Shown piece by piece: positions 44,475-53,670 of a stretch of 64,000 nt of DNA. Each line of letters starts with the position of its first letter. Within the stretch, counting starts at the first letter, position 1. The position numbers and the translations under genes are program-made. The stretch covers positions 112,543-176,542 of the forward strand of contig DGRE01000025.1 of the NCBI GenBank assembly GCA_002389905.1, in the 5' to 3' direction. This DNA is from Hungatella sp. UBA4396 (lineage in GTDB: Bacteria; Bacillota; Clostridia; Lachnospirales; Lachnospiraceae). The notes under the pieces were generated by a model that worked only from the letters and a program-made list of their open reading frames with translations, did no database searches and was not told the DNA's origin.

Positions 44475-44813
44475 TTACACCTCCTCAAATAGGATTTTAA
44501 TATATGGTTCTCCATACTCTTCCTCTATATTCTGCAATCCGAATACAAGAGAATTCATAAGGAGCTGTGATTCTGAACCGGCATCTGAAGTAAAACGGAA
44601 TTGAAAGGAACCTGTTGTTTCCTCTTCTTCCACTTCAAAGGAATCTTCTGTAAACTGCTCCACACTGTTGGCCATATTAAAGGTAAGAGCCGACACTGCG
44701 GCACAAACCAGTTCCTGTCCATCCTGGGGATCATCCGCCAGGCCTGCATGTCCCAGCATCCGGATTCCTGTGTAATGCTGTCTGGAATCAGCAAATACGG
44801 TTACTCTTATCAT
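44475..44813 (-). CDS. prp: Ribosomal-processing cysteine protease Prp
   Basis: A 112-residue cysteine protease (YsxB family) that cuts the N-terminal extension of L27. The catalytic pair is H22 (MLGHAGLADD) and C37 (ELVCAAVSAL). Located between rplU and rpmA in the order seen across Firmicutes and 3 bp from rpmA. The matching cleavable start on L27 in the next gene strongly supports the call. Confidence 0.94.
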   Translation of the reverse strand: MIRVTVFADSRQHYTGIRMLGHAGLADDPQDGQELVCAAVSALTFNMANSVEQFTEDSFEVEEEETTGSFQFRFTSDAGSESQLLMNSLVFGLQNIEEEYGEPYIKILFEEV

Positions 44814-44815
44814 AA

Positions 44816-45124
44816 TTAAGCGTTGATCTTTTCGATCTTAACCTGTGTATAAGACTGTCTGTGACCATTTTTCTTATGGTATCCAGTTTTGCTCTTATAC
44901 TTGTAAACAATAACCTTTTTAGCCTTGCCTTCTTTCACAACTGTACCTGTTACGGTAGCACCTGCTACGGTTGGGCAGCCAACGGACAATTCTCCATTGT
45001 TTACAACAAGTACCTGGTCAAATGTGACAGCATCGCCAGCGTCAACACCAAGCTTTTCTACTTTAATGATATCGCCTTCCGCTACTTTGTACTGCTTACC
45101 ACCTGTTGCAATAATTGCGTACAT
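44816..45124 (-). CDS. rplU: 50S ribosomal protein L21 (bL21)
   Basis: A 102-residue L21 beginning MYAIIATGGKQYKVAEGD and ending in the basic KSKTGYHKKNGHRQSYTQVKIEKI region. The frame is open ten codons upstream (to 45154), but the ATG at 45124 has AGGAGGTG directly before it and gives the normal N-terminus. It is the first gene of rplU-prp-rpmA. A leader of about 80 nt with an AAAAAG/CTTTTT hairpin may mediate autogenous control, but I cannot confirm a known L21 leader. Confidence 0.97.
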   Translation of the reverse strand: MYAIIATGGKQYKVAEGDIIKVEKLGVDAGDAVTFDQVLVVNNGELSVGCPTVAGATVTGTVVKEGKAKKVIVYKYKSKTGYHKKNGHRQSYTQVKIEKINA

Positions 45125-45210
45125 ATGGCACCTCCTATTATCATTACTCGCCAACTTCGGTGCTCCTTAAAAAAGAGACTTTTTGACCTCATTGTGCGGC
45201 ATACCATATT

Positions 45211-45239
45211 AATATAGCACTCCTCAATAGCCGTGTCAA
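45211..45239 (-). promoter_or_regulatory. Sigma-A promoter of rplU-prp-rpmA
   Basis: Perfect TTGACA (45239-45234) and TATATT (45216-45211) with a 17-bp spacer. Confidence 0.85.
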
Positions 45240-45276
45240 TACTTTTTTATAAAAAAGGAAAATTTCACCTGCCTGT

Positions 45277-46719
45277 TTAGCCGTTCTTCCAGGTGGAGGG
45301 AGCAAAAAGAATCAGCATGGGGAATACCTCCAGACGTCCCGCCAGCATATCAAACATCATAACAATTTTGGATAACGGTGAAAAATGTGAAAAATTCTGA
45401 AGTGGCCCTGCGCCTCCAAGCCCCGGCCCTATGTTGTTAAACGTTGCGGCAACTGCAGTAAAGTTTGTGGTCAGATCAAAATTATCCAGGCTTACGACCA
45501 GGACCGATGAGGTAAAAATCAGGATGTATGCGCCCAGAAAAGTGTTAATGGACCGCATCACATTGTGTTCAATCGGCTTTCCCTCCAGTTTTAATATCTT
45601 AACGCTTCTCGGATGGATCAGTGATTCCAATTCTTTTTTTATCGCCTTTAACAGAATAATCACACGGGACACTTTAAATCCTCCGCCCGTACTGCCTGCA
45701 CATGCACCAATAAACATAAGCACTACCAGGATTCCTTTTGAGAATTCAGGCCACAAATCAAAATCAACGGTAGAAAATCCTGTCGTAGTGATAATGGATC
45801 CGACCTGAAATGCCGCATGATGAAAGGCAGAAAAAATATTTTCAAAGCTTCCCCTGATATTTAAGGTAATGAGCAAGATGGAGGCGGCAATAATACCAAG
45901 ATAAGCCCTGGCTTCTTCACATCGGAATGCATCTTTGGGATGGCGGATCAAAAAAAGATAGTATACATTAAAGTTTATACCGAATAAAATCATAAATACT
46001 GTGACAACACCCTGAAGGTAATAGCTGTTATAGAAAGCCATACTGTCATTTTTAATACCGAAGCCTCCGGTGCCTGCCGTTCCGAAACTGATTGCCAGGG
46101 AGTCAAACAGCGGCATTCCCCCTATCAGTAAAAGAACTATTTGAAGCACCGTCATGAATAAATATATTTTATAAAGAATTTTAGCCGTTGTACGCACCTT
46201 GGGAACCAGTTTTCCTACAGAAGGCCCCGGACTTTCTGCTTTCATGATATACATGTTGTAGCCGCCGGCAAGAGGAAGGATGGATAGAATAAATACTAAA
46301 ACTCCCATTCCTCCGATCCAATGAGTAACGCTTCTCCACATGATCATACACTTTGAAAGAGATTCCACATCCGTCAGTATGCTGGCTCCTGTGGTGGTAA
46401 ACCCAGAAATGATCTCGAACATGGCATCCTCAAACAGGGGAATCTCCCCGCTTAAATAAAATGGCAGTGCGCCAAAAAAACTTAGGACAATCCAGCTTAA
46501 GGATACGGATACAAAGCCTTCCTTTGCAAAGAAAACCAGATTTTCAGGTTTTTTATGAATGCAGATAAACCCGATAGTTCCACAAAGAGCCATGACAACG
46601 ACAAACCAAATGCCGCTGGCTTCCCTGTAAATCAAAGCAACAATACATGGAAGCAGCATGAAGACAGCCTCTATGATCAATATCCAGCCTAAAAGATAAA
46701 CAATTATTTTTTTATTCAT
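45277..46719 (-). CDS. trkH: Potassium uptake protein TrkH/KtrB
   Basis: A 480-residue K+ channel-like transporter with about ten helices in four M-P-M repeats. Selectivity-loop regions such as TTTGASI, GTAGTGGFG, TTTGFST and FNNIGPGLG are visible. It forms a complex with the RCK protein TrkA encoded 15 bp upstream in the same transcript. The rplU promoter lies 38 bp beyond its stop. Confidence 0.94.
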   Translation of the reverse strand: MNKKIIVYLLGWILIIEAVFMLLPCIVALIYREASGIWFVVVMALCGTIGFICIHKKPENLVFFAKEGFVSVSLSWIVLSFFGALPFYLSGEIPLFEDAMFEIISGFTTTGASILTDVESLSKCMIMWRSVTHWIGGMGVLVFILSILPLAGGYNMYIMKAESPGPSVGKLVPKVRTTAKILYKIYLFMTVLQIVLLLIGGMPLFDSLAISFGTAGTGGFGIKNDSMAFYNSYYLQGVVTVFMILFGINFNVYYLFLIRHPKDAFRCEEARAYLGIIAASILLITLNIRGSFENIFSAFHHAAFQVGSIITTTGFSTVDFDLWPEFSKGILVVLMFIGACAGSTGGGFKVSRVIILLKAIKKELESLIHPRSVKILKLEGKPIEHNVMRSINTFLGAYILIFTSSVLVVSLDNFDLTTNFTAVAATFNNIGPGLGGAGPLQNFSHFSPLSKIVMMFDMLAGRLEVFPMLILFAPSTWKNG

Positions 46720-46734
46720 AATCTGCCGCCTTTT

Positions 46735-48090
46735 CTACCTTAGTATATCCTTCAGATCATTGAGGCCGGTTACAGTGGTAACCACAACTACGCGGTCTCC
46801 CTCTTCTATGGTGTCTTTTCCCCGGGGACTGATAATGCGCCCTTTCCGGTTGATACAGGCTACCAGAAGATTTTTCTTGAGTTCCAGCTTTTCCAGAGGT
46901 ATTCCTACAATGGAGGGTTCATTTGCCACGCGGAATTCCAAGGCTTCTGCCCGGTCTGCCACGATTCTATAAAGGGTTTCCACATTACTTCCCATAGAAT
47001 TCTGCATGGCCCGGACATACCGGAGAATGATTTCAGCCGTGATCAGTTTGGGATAGATCACGCTGCCTAAATTCATGGAATTAATGACATTTTCAAATGC
47101 AATCCTGTTTATCTTGGTGATAAGCTTCGCCTTTGACTGGCTTGCAGCATACAGGGAAAGCATAATGTTCTCTTCATCAAAACCAGTCAGAGAAGCAAAG
47201 GCATCGGTCTGCTGGATTCCTTCCTGAAGCAGCAGTTCCTGGCTGGTGGCGTCGCCATAGATAACCATGGCTCTTGGAAGCAGCTCGCTCAATTCATTGC
47301 ATCGCTCTATGCGGTTCTCCAGAATCTTTACCTTGATCTTGGTATGCTCCAGAATCTTGGCAATGTAATAGGTGATTCTGCCGCCTCCTGCCAGAATAAC
47401 TGTTTTAACAGCATTATTATCGATTCCTACATGTTTAAAGAAGTGATTGGCTTCTGCAGGAGAGGCGATAAATGAAATCTTATCTCCCGCCGTTATGATA
47501 GAATTTCCGTTGGGAATGATGACATCATTTTCATGTTCAATGGCGCAGATCAGGACGTGGCAGTCAAGCTTTCTGAAAACCTCCCGCACCGGCATATTAT
47601 GAAGAACTGAATCCTCCGGTACTAGGAATTTCATAATCTCAACTCGTCCTTTTGCAAAGGTATCGACTTTAATTGCCGAAGGGAAACGCAGGAGCCTTGA
47701 TATTTCAAGGGCAGCGGCCATTTCCGGATTAATAGCCAGGGACAGGCCAAGCTCTTCCCTGATATAGCGGACTTCAGAATCGTATTCCGGATTCCGGATT
47801 CTTGCAATGGTATGGCAGTTTCCAGCCTTTTTTGCAATCAGGCAGCAAAGCATATTAAGCTCATCGGAATTTGTGGTGGCAATCAACAGGTCCGTGTCCT
47901 TAATCCCAGCCTCTATCTGTACCTGATAAACCGCTCCGTTTCCCACAATTCCCATCACGTCAAATTTTTCCGTAACGGAATTTATGACACTGGCATTTTT
48001 GTCAATCAGCATAATGTCATGATTTTCTTTGTTTAGCTGCTCTGCCAGGGTGGTTCCTACTTTTCCGCAGCCTACAATAATAATTTTCAT
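46735..48090 (-). CDS. trkA: Trk system potassium uptake regulator TrkA
   Basis: A 451-residue cytoplasmic gating subunit with two RCK repeats, each a Rossmann NAD(H)-binding RCK_N plus TrkA_C. The first nucleotide site is IIVGCGKVGTTLAEQL (start at residue 4) with a D31-type acidic residue after MLIDKN; the second, VILAGGGRITYYIAKIL, starts near 230. It opens TrkH in response to bound nucleotide. It lies 14 bp after rng, so it shares the rng transcript. Confidence 0.95.
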   Translation of the reverse strand: MKIIIVGCGKVGTTLAEQLNKENHDIMLIDKNASVINSVTEKFDVMGIVGNGAVYQVQIEAGIKDTDLLIATTNSDELNMLCCLIAKKAGNCHTIARIRNPEYDSEVRYIREELGLSLAINPEMAAALEISRLLRFPSAIKVDTFAKGRVEIMKFLVPEDSVLHNMPVREVFRKLDCHVLICAIEHENDVIIPNGNSIITAGDKISFIASPAEANHFFKHVGIDNNAVKTVILAGGGRITYYIAKILEHTKIKVKILENRIERCNELSELLPRAMVIYGDATSQELLLQEGIQQTDAFASLTGFDEENIMLSLYAASQSKAKLITKINRIAFENVINSMNLGSVIYPKLITAEIILRYVRAMQNSMGSNVETLYRIVADRAEALEFRVANEPSIVGIPLEKLELKKNLLVACINRKGRIISPRGKDTIEEGDRVVVVTTVTGLNDLKDILR

Positions 48091-48104
48091 AATAAACCTT
48101 CTCC

Positions 48105-49289
48105 TTAAATCTGCGATACCTGTTCATAAAGGGGTTTGCGTATTTTTTTTCTGGTAACTTCCATAAGATTTAATTTCGTCATTTCAACCACCGTTGTTTT
48201 GACAGGGTCCTTGGAAAAGATTTCTTTCAGGCGCTCCATAAGGGCCTTTTTGTCCTCTTCTGCTTCCATATCTATAAAATCGATAATGATGATGCCGGAT
48301 AAGTTTCTCAGCCGAAGCTGATGTCCGATCTCCTGGGCAGCTTCCAGGTTTATTTTCATAATGGTATCACGCAGTGTCTTTTTTCCGGTATACTTTCCTG
48401 TATTTACATCGATTACAGAAAGGGCCTCTGTAGGTTCGATAACCAGATATCCTCCCGATTTCAGCCAAACCCTCTTGCCCAGGGCTTCCTCCATGGTCTT
48501 TTCGATCCGGTACAGCTTTCCCAACGGAAGAAGGCTGTCTTCATACAAGGTAAGACGCTTTAAATCTTCTGGCTGATAGCAGGCCAGATAGGACTTTACA
48601 GCTTCATAAATATCCGGTTCATCGGTAATAATCTCTTCCAGAGAGGCTTTCAGACTGTCCCTCAGTCCGGTCAGGTAAGAGGGATCAGAGCGGTAGAGAA
48701 GGCTGTAACACGTCCTGTTTTTGGCATTATCCATCACCCTCCGGAAGGCTTCCTTAAGCTGTGTCAGTTCCTGTTCCAGCTCTTTCTTTGATGCGCCGGG
48801 GGCGTTGGTCCGGACGATGATTCCAAAGTCCTCATCCTTTAACCCTTCCAGATAAGGCTTGATCTCCTGTTTCCAGCCGGAATCTGTGATCTTGGAAGAA
48901 AATCCGATTTGCTTTTTTCCTGAAGTCAGAACAAAATAACGGCCTGTGAAATTCAAATTCCCCGTCAGGACCGGAGCCTTCGTCTTTACGGCATCCCGTT
49001 CCACCTGAACTACGATCTCGTCTCCCTGGCGCAGCTTTCCGTCAGAGGAACGGTTTCCTGCATAGTGAAGAAAGTCATCTGACAGGCTTAAGTACCCGGT
49101 CTGACCGCCGCCTATATCCACAAAAGCTGAATTGATATTTTTAACGATGTTGCTCACTTTTCCTATATAGATATTTCCTAAGATGGATTGCTCCCCATCC
49201 GGCTCCACGTCAATCTGAAGGGTTTCCCTTTCAGACTGAAGCAGGGTGAGGATGGCTCCCTTCCACCTGGTTATGATCAGCTTATTCAC
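48105..49289 (-). CDS. rng: Ribonuclease E/G family protein (RNase G type)
   Basis: A 394-residue endoribonuclease with an N-terminal S1-type RNA-binding segment (GNIYIGKVSNIVKNINSAFVDIG), the RNase H-like/DNase I-like catalytic core and the metal-binding Asp residues in SVIDVNTGKYTG and IIIIDFIDM. It lacks the long C-terminal scaffold of RNase E and is shorter than E. coli RNase G (489 residues), mainly at the C-terminus. Overlaps the upstream DUF2344 gene by 4 bp. Confidence 0.93.
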   Translation of the reverse strand: MNKLIITRWKGAILTLLQSERETLQIDVEPDGEQSILGNIYIGKVSNIVKNINSAFVDIGGGQTGYLSLSDDFLHYAGNRSSDGKLRQGDEIVVQVERDAVKTKAPVLTGNLNFTGRYFVLTSGKKQIGFSSKITDSGWKQEIKPYLEGLKDEDFGIIVRTNAPGASKKELEQELTQLKEAFRRVMDNAKNRTCYSLLYRSDPSYLTGLRDSLKASLEEIITDEPDIYEAVKSYLACYQPEDLKRLTLYEDSLLPLGKLYRIEKTMEEALGKRVWLKSGGYLVIEPTEALSVIDVNTGKYTGKKTLRDTIMKINLEAAQEIGHQLRLRNLSGIIIIDFIDMEAEEDKKALMERLKEIFSKDPVKTTVVEMTKLNLMEVTRKKIRKPLYEQVSQI

Positions 49290-49993
49290 TGGAGTTCTCC
49301 TATAAGGCCCAGAGGCACCAGAACCGGATTTTCTTCATCTCCGGTGTTTCCGTAGACCTCTTCCCTTTGAATATGAAAAGCGAATTCAGGACATTCCTGT
49401 CCCCTCCACCGGCAGTACGTTTCCATTACCAGCTCAGGCTTTAAGTTATCCGCACTTCCGGCAGATACCTTCATGAAAATGGTCCCATCCTTTACGGAAA
49501 GCTTATAGATAGAGGCTTTTAAATCAACCTCTCTTTCGCCCTTTTTCGTCTTTTTGATAGTAAGGATCTGATCCTGGGAGATAAATTCCAAAAGGCCTTT
49601 AAAAAAGCCTTCTACATCTTCAGGCTCTTTCCCTTCCCGGAAGGTCAGGGTATAATCTGCGGCGGCAACCAAAGACATGGCATTTTTCGCCTTGTCATCC
49701 AGGATGCGGCAGTCTGTGACCTTAATTCCTTCTGCCATAGTCCCGTTTAACTGGTCCATCAAAGTCTGACAGTCTGCCATGGAGTTTACTTCAATGTCCA
49801 TATACTCCCCGTTGCTTGTAAGTCCTACGCCTAAAGGCGCTGCAAAGGACATGACCTGATGAGGGCTGAAGCCCTCGCTGTATTTGATATCAATGTCAGC
49901 CCTTCTTATAGCCTTCTGGAAATAACGCATAATATCCAGATGTCCCACGAATTTCACCGGGCCCTGTTTGGAAAATTTAATTCTTAGCTTCAT
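49286..49993 (-). CDS. TIGR03936 family (DUF2344) radical SAM-associated protein
   Basis: A 235-residue protein of the family that always travels with TIGR03960 radical SAM proteins. It starts MKLRIKFSKQGPVKFVGHLDIMRYFQKAIRRA and has the GFSPHQVMSFAAPLGVGL segment. Its exact function is unknown; possible RNA or ribosome modification is inferred from its partners. The start overlaps the TIGR03960 gene by 17 bp and the stop overlaps rng by 4 bp. Confidence 0.92.
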   Translation of the reverse strand: MKLRIKFSKQGPVKFVGHLDIMRYFQKAIRRADIDIKYSEGFSPHQVMSFAAPLGVGLTSNGEYMDIEVNSMADCQTLMDQLNGTMAEGIKVTDCRILDDKAKNAMSLVAAADYTLTFREGKEPEDVEGFFKGLLEFISQDQILTIKKTKKGEREVDLKASIYKLSVKDGTIFMKVSAGSADNLKPELVMETYCRWRGQECPEFAFHIQREEVYGNTGDEENPVLVPLGLIGELQ

Positions 49994-51842
49994 AGCAGAC
50001 GCCTCCTTTGAACTTCATGGCCCCGCACCCCGTACAATGCTGACGGCAGTTTGGAGTAACACTTTCGTTTATGGCATTCTGCCACTCTCTTTTTAAAAAC
50101 TCCTTTGACACGCCGGAATCAATGAAATCCCATGGAAACACCTCATCCAAATCCCGTTCCCTGGTGGTATAAAAGTCCGCATCCAGGCCGCAGGTTTCAA
50201 AGGCTTTCATCCAGATATGATTTTTAAAATGCTCGGACCAGGAATCATAGATGGCTCCGTTTTTATAGGCTTCTTCAACTAACGCTGAAGTTTTCCTGTC
50301 ACCTCTGGCTAAAACGCCTTCCAGAATGGTTAAGTCCGCTTCGTGATAGTTGTATTTTAAACTCTTTTGGTTCAGCATCTTCCGGAACTTGTCCTTAACC
50401 AAGTGGGCTCTCTGCAGAAATTCTTCATTTGTACACATCTTAGCCCATTGGAAGGGGGTAAATGGCTTTGGAACAAAGAAGGAGGAACTTGCTACCACCT
50501 GCACCTTTCCGTTTCTCTGGTCCTTTGGTATCTCGTAGTAAGCCTCAGCCACCTTTTCCGACAGCTCTGCAATGCCTTCCATATCCTCTACGGTTTCCGT
50601 AGGCAGGCCCAGCATAAAGTAAAGCTTGACCCGGTTCCAGCCGCCCCGGAAGGCTTCGCCTGCCCCTTTTAAAATGATCTCCTCTGACAAGCCTTTGTTA
50701 ATTACGTCACGAAGTCTTTGGGAACCAGCCTCTGGCGCAAAGGTCAGACTGCTTTTGCGGATATCCTGAACCTTGCTCATAACATCCAGAGAAAAGGCAT
50801 CAATTCTGAGAGAAGGCAGGGAAATATTGACCCCTTTGCCCTTGAATTCATCAATCAGAAAGTTTACAATTCCTTCTAAATGAGTGTAATCACTGGAGCT
50901 TAAAGAGCTTAAGGAAATTTCCTCATGACCTGTGCTCTTTAACAGTTTGGAAGCATAAGCCTTTAAATATTCCAGGCTGTGTTCTCTTAAAGGCCGGTAA
51001 ACATTTCCTGCCTGACAGAAACGACAGCCGCGGATGCAGCCTCTCATCACTTCCAGCACTACTCTGTCCTGAGTCACCTTAATAAAAGGAACCACCGGAT
51101 TTTCGATATAATAAACGTCATCCATGTCAGCAACCATCTGCTTTACCACGGTTTCCTTTGCATGGGGGTTGTTTGGCTTCATGGCTTCTACGGTACCGTC
51201 TTCTTTGTAAGTCACATCATAAAAAGAAGGAACATAGATTCCGTCAATTTCTGCGGCCATTTCCAAAAAGCTTTTGCGGGTTCCGCCATTTTTCTTATTT
51301 TCTTTCCAGATGTCCATAAGCTGAAAATAAACGGTCTCTCCTTCTCCGATATAGAACATATCAAAAAATTCCGCCAGGGGTTCCGGATTGTAGGCGCAGG
51401 GGCCGCCGCCTATGATAATGGGGTCCTCTTCTGTCCGGTCCTTCTGATGGAGAGGAATCTGCCCCAAATCCAAAACCTGGAGGATGTTGGTATAGCACAT
51501 TTCATATTGAAGGGTAATTCCTATAAAGTCAAACTCCTTAATGGGGTCCTGGGACTCCAGGGCAAACAGAGGAATATTTTCTTCCCGCATAATCTGGTCC
51601 AAGTCTGTCCAGGGTGAGAAAATGCGCTCGCAGTAAATATCCTCTCTGCGGTTAAACATATCACATAAAATCTGCATCCCCAAGTGGGACATTCCGATCT
51701 CATAGACGTCAGGAAAACACATGGCAAAGCGGATGTCCACCTTTTTCGGGTCTTTCACCGCCATGTTGACCTCACCGCCGATGTAGCGGGCAGGCTGCTG
51801 GATCTTCAATAAAATTTCATCGCTTAAAGCTAATTTTCTCAT
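49977..51842 (-). CDS. TIGR03960 family B12-binding radical SAM protein
   Basis: A 621-residue radical SAM enzyme. An N-terminal B12-binding-like domain (about 40-200) precedes the [4Fe-4S] motif C-I-R-G-C-R-F-C at about 268-275 (CxxxCxxC type), the TIM barrel, and a Cys-rich C-terminus (CRQHCTGCGAMKFKGGVC) that could hold a second cluster. The reaction is unknown. First gene of a transcript that goes on to DUF2344, rng, trkA and trkH, with a promoter at 51972-52000. Confidence 0.93.
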   Translation of the reverse strand: MRKLALSDEILLKIQQPARYIGGEVNMAVKDPKKVDIRFAMCFPDVYEIGMSHLGMQILCDMFNRREDIYCERIFSPWTDLDQIMREENIPLFALESQDPIKEFDFIGITLQYEMCYTNILQVLDLGQIPLHQKDRTEEDPIIIGGGPCAYNPEPLAEFFDMFYIGEGETVYFQLMDIWKENKKNGGTRKSFLEMAAEIDGIYVPSFYDVTYKEDGTVEAMKPNNPHAKETVVKQMVADMDDVYYIENPVVPFIKVTQDRVVLEVMRGCIRGCRFCQAGNVYRPLREHSLEYLKAYASKLLKSTGHEEISLSSLSSSDYTHLEGIVNFLIDEFKGKGVNISLPSLRIDAFSLDVMSKVQDIRKSSLTFAPEAGSQRLRDVINKGLSEEIILKGAGEAFRGGWNRVKLYFMLGLPTETVEDMEGIAELSEKVAEAYYEIPKDQRNGKVQVVASSSFFVPKPFTPFQWAKMCTNEEFLQRAHLVKDKFRKMLNQKSLKYNYHEADLTILEGVLARGDRKTSALVEEAYKNGAIYDSWSEHFKNHIWMKAFETCGLDADFYTTRERDLDEVFPWDFIDSGVSKEFLKREWQNAINESVTPNCRQHCTGCGAMKFKGGVCYEAKN

Positions 51843-51971
51843 GTCTTTCTTCCTTATATTTGTTTGAATTGAACAAAAATGTTGAAACCGTTTTTAGCGG
51901 AAAAGCTGCCCAAATACAAACGGCTGCAATTTTTTCTGCGCACAAAACAAGTACATTCAACATTACACATA

Positions 51972-52000
51972 ATTATAGAGTATTTTTCTGCATTAAGCAA
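51972..52000 (-). promoter_or_regulatory. Sigma-A promoter of the TIGR03960-rng-trkA operon
   Basis: TTGCTT (52000-51995) and TATAAT (51977-51972) with a 17-bp spacer. The -35 overlaps the stop codon of the decayed fragment upstream. The mRNA leader is about 120 nt. Confidence 0.8.
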
Positions 52001-52140
52001 CAGTATTTAAAATTTGATAAATTCCAATCTTATGGGCCATAGCGGTATTAATAATGGCCAGAATGCCGGTCTCCAGCACCTTGCCCATGTCGATGGCTGT
52101 GGCTGTGCCGCAAAAATCCAGATTCGGGATGGGCAAATCT
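51993..52140 (-). pseudogene. Remnant of a DUF1116-like protein
   Basis: The minus strand has a coding-like stretch reading LPIPNLDFCGTATAIDMG then KVLETGILAIINTAMAHK, ending in TAA. It has no start codon or ribosome site of its own and begins just after the oadA terminator. The pattern resembles the C-terminal part of DUF1116 (YlbE/YahG-like) proteins, where GTATGIDxxKVxETGI..INTGIAHK-type text occurs. The rest of the gene is missing, so this is a degraded fragment. The assignment is from memory of the family. Confidence 0.5.
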
Positions 52141-52154
52141 TTTCGCTTTTGAAC

Positions 52155-52197
52155 AAAAAAATGTCTGCTCCCGGACACTGCCAAGATACAGACATTT
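52155..52197 (-). terminator. Terminator of the oxaloacetate decarboxylase operon
   Basis: AAATGTCTG and CAGACATTT form a 9-bp stem, followed on the minus strand by T7. It lies 8 bp after the oadA stop. Confidence 0.85.
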
Positions 52198-52204
52198 ACT
52201 CATT

Positions 52205-53638
52205 TTAAAAATTTCCGTTTGTCAGGTCTTCAACAATTAAGGTCTTTACCGCTTCACTCTCAGACGGTAAAACCTGCTCCTGAACAGAAGGCTTTTCAGG
52301 CTCCTGGAGGCTCATTAAAAATGTTTTTGCAACCTGAGGCAGCATTACATAGCTTAAGACATCCTCCTCACACCTTGCAAAAGACTTGGATTCTTCTCTC
52401 ATTCGTTCCATCTCAGGCTCTATAAAATCAGCCGGACGGGCTGTTATAATTTCCTGATCTCCAATAGCTTTCTTCCTGACAGCTTCATTGACCTGCCCGG
52501 GAAGCTGACCATATCCGCCACGAAGCAGTTCTTTTGACTCCTTGGGAAACATCTTATAGCGTTCGCCGGAAAGAACATTCAAAACAGCCTGAGTTCCCAC
52601 AATCTGACTGGTGGGAGTAACAAGAGGCGGATAACCAAAGTCCTCCCTCACTCTGGGCACTTCAGCCAGAACCTCTTCAAATTTTGCTTCTGCATTCGCC
52701 TGTTTTAATTGTGACAAAAGGTTGGACAACATACCGCCAGGCACCTGGTAAATCAATGTATTGGTATCCACCCGCAATACCTTGGAATCAATATTCAGAG
52801 AATCTGCAATGGTTCTGAAGTATTCAGCTGCCTTGTTGAGTTTTCCCATGTCCAGGCCGGTATCACGATCCGTTCCTTTCAAAGAAGCAACCAGGGATTC
52901 TGTAGCAGGCTGGGAGGTTCCATTTGCCAGAGGAGAAAGAGCACAGTCCACAATATCAACGCCTGCCTGAGCAGCCAGAATATAGGTCATATCTCCTGTT
53001 CCTGTTGTGTTATGGGTGTGAAGGTGAACGGGAACTCCTACATGCTCCTTTAACTTCTTCACAAAGTCATATGCCTCATAAGGAAGCAGAAGATTTGCCA
53101 TATCCTTGATACAGATACTGTCCGCACCTCTTTTTTCCAGTTCAGATGCCATCTTTACAAAGTAATCCATATTGTGAACCGGACTCTTTGTATAACTGAT
53201 GGAAGCCTCACAGTGGCCCCCATATTCCTTTACATACTTCATAGCTGCTTCCATATTGCGGATATCATTAAGGGCATCAAAAATGCGGACCACATCAATT
53301 CCGTTTTCAATGGATTTCTTACAAAATTCATGGACCACATCATCAGAATAATGACGGTATCCCACTAAGTTCTGCCCTCTTAAAAGCATCTGAAGCTTGG
53401 TCTTTGGCATGGCAGCCTTCAGTCTGCGCAGCCTCTCCCATGGATCTTCATTTAAGTATCTCATGCATACATCAAAGGTTGCGCCGCCCCAGCATTCCAG
53501 TGACCAGTAACCAATCTCGTCAAGAGTTGGGCATATGGGCAGCATATCCTCTAATCTCATACGGGTTGCAGCCTGAGACTGATGGGCATCTCTTAATATA
53601 GTGTCCGTAATTCTAAGGGGATTCTTTTTTGTCTCCAT
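52205..53638 (-). CDS. oadA: Oxaloacetate decarboxylase alpha subunit (carboxyltransferase)
   Basis: A 477-residue carboxyltransferase that moves CO2 from oxaloacetate to biotin. A TIM barrel with metal ligands in ITDTILRDAHQS and HLHTHNTTG, and the catalytic-lysine region DSICIKDMA, is followed by the PYC/OADA domain. Unlike many OadA proteins it ends without a biotinyl domain; the biotin carrier is a separate gene in this operon. Pyruvate carboxylase subunit B has the same domains, but the adjacent oadB and oadG settle the role. Confidence 0.94.
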   Translation of the reverse strand: METKKNPLRITDTILRDAHQSQAATRMRLEDMLPICPTLDEIGYWSLECWGGATFDVCMRYLNEDPWERLRRLKAAMPKTKLQMLLRGQNLVGYRHYSDDVVHEFCKKSIENGIDVVRIFDALNDIRNMEAAMKYVKEYGGHCEASISYTKSPVHNMDYFVKMASELEKRGADSICIKDMANLLLPYEAYDFVKKLKEHVGVPVHLHTHNTTGTGDMTYILAAQAGVDIVDCALSPLANGTSQPATESLVASLKGTDRDTGLDMGKLNKAAEYFRTIADSLNIDSKVLRVDTNTLIYQVPGGMLSNLLSQLKQANAEAKFEEVLAEVPRVREDFGYPPLVTPTSQIVGTQAVLNVLSGERYKMFPKESKELLRGGYGQLPGQVNEAVRKKAIGDQEIITARPADFIEPEMERMREESKSFARCEEDVLSYVMLPQVAKTFLMSLQEPEKPSVQEQVLPSESEAVKTLIVEDLTNGNF

Positions 53639-53670
53639 AATACTCCTTTCTGAAATTTTATCTTGTCATG

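Noticed and set aside
45125..45210. Known L21 autogenous leader RNA
   Set aside because: A short AAAAAG/CTTTTT hairpin is present, but I could not recognise the consensus well enough to claim it.
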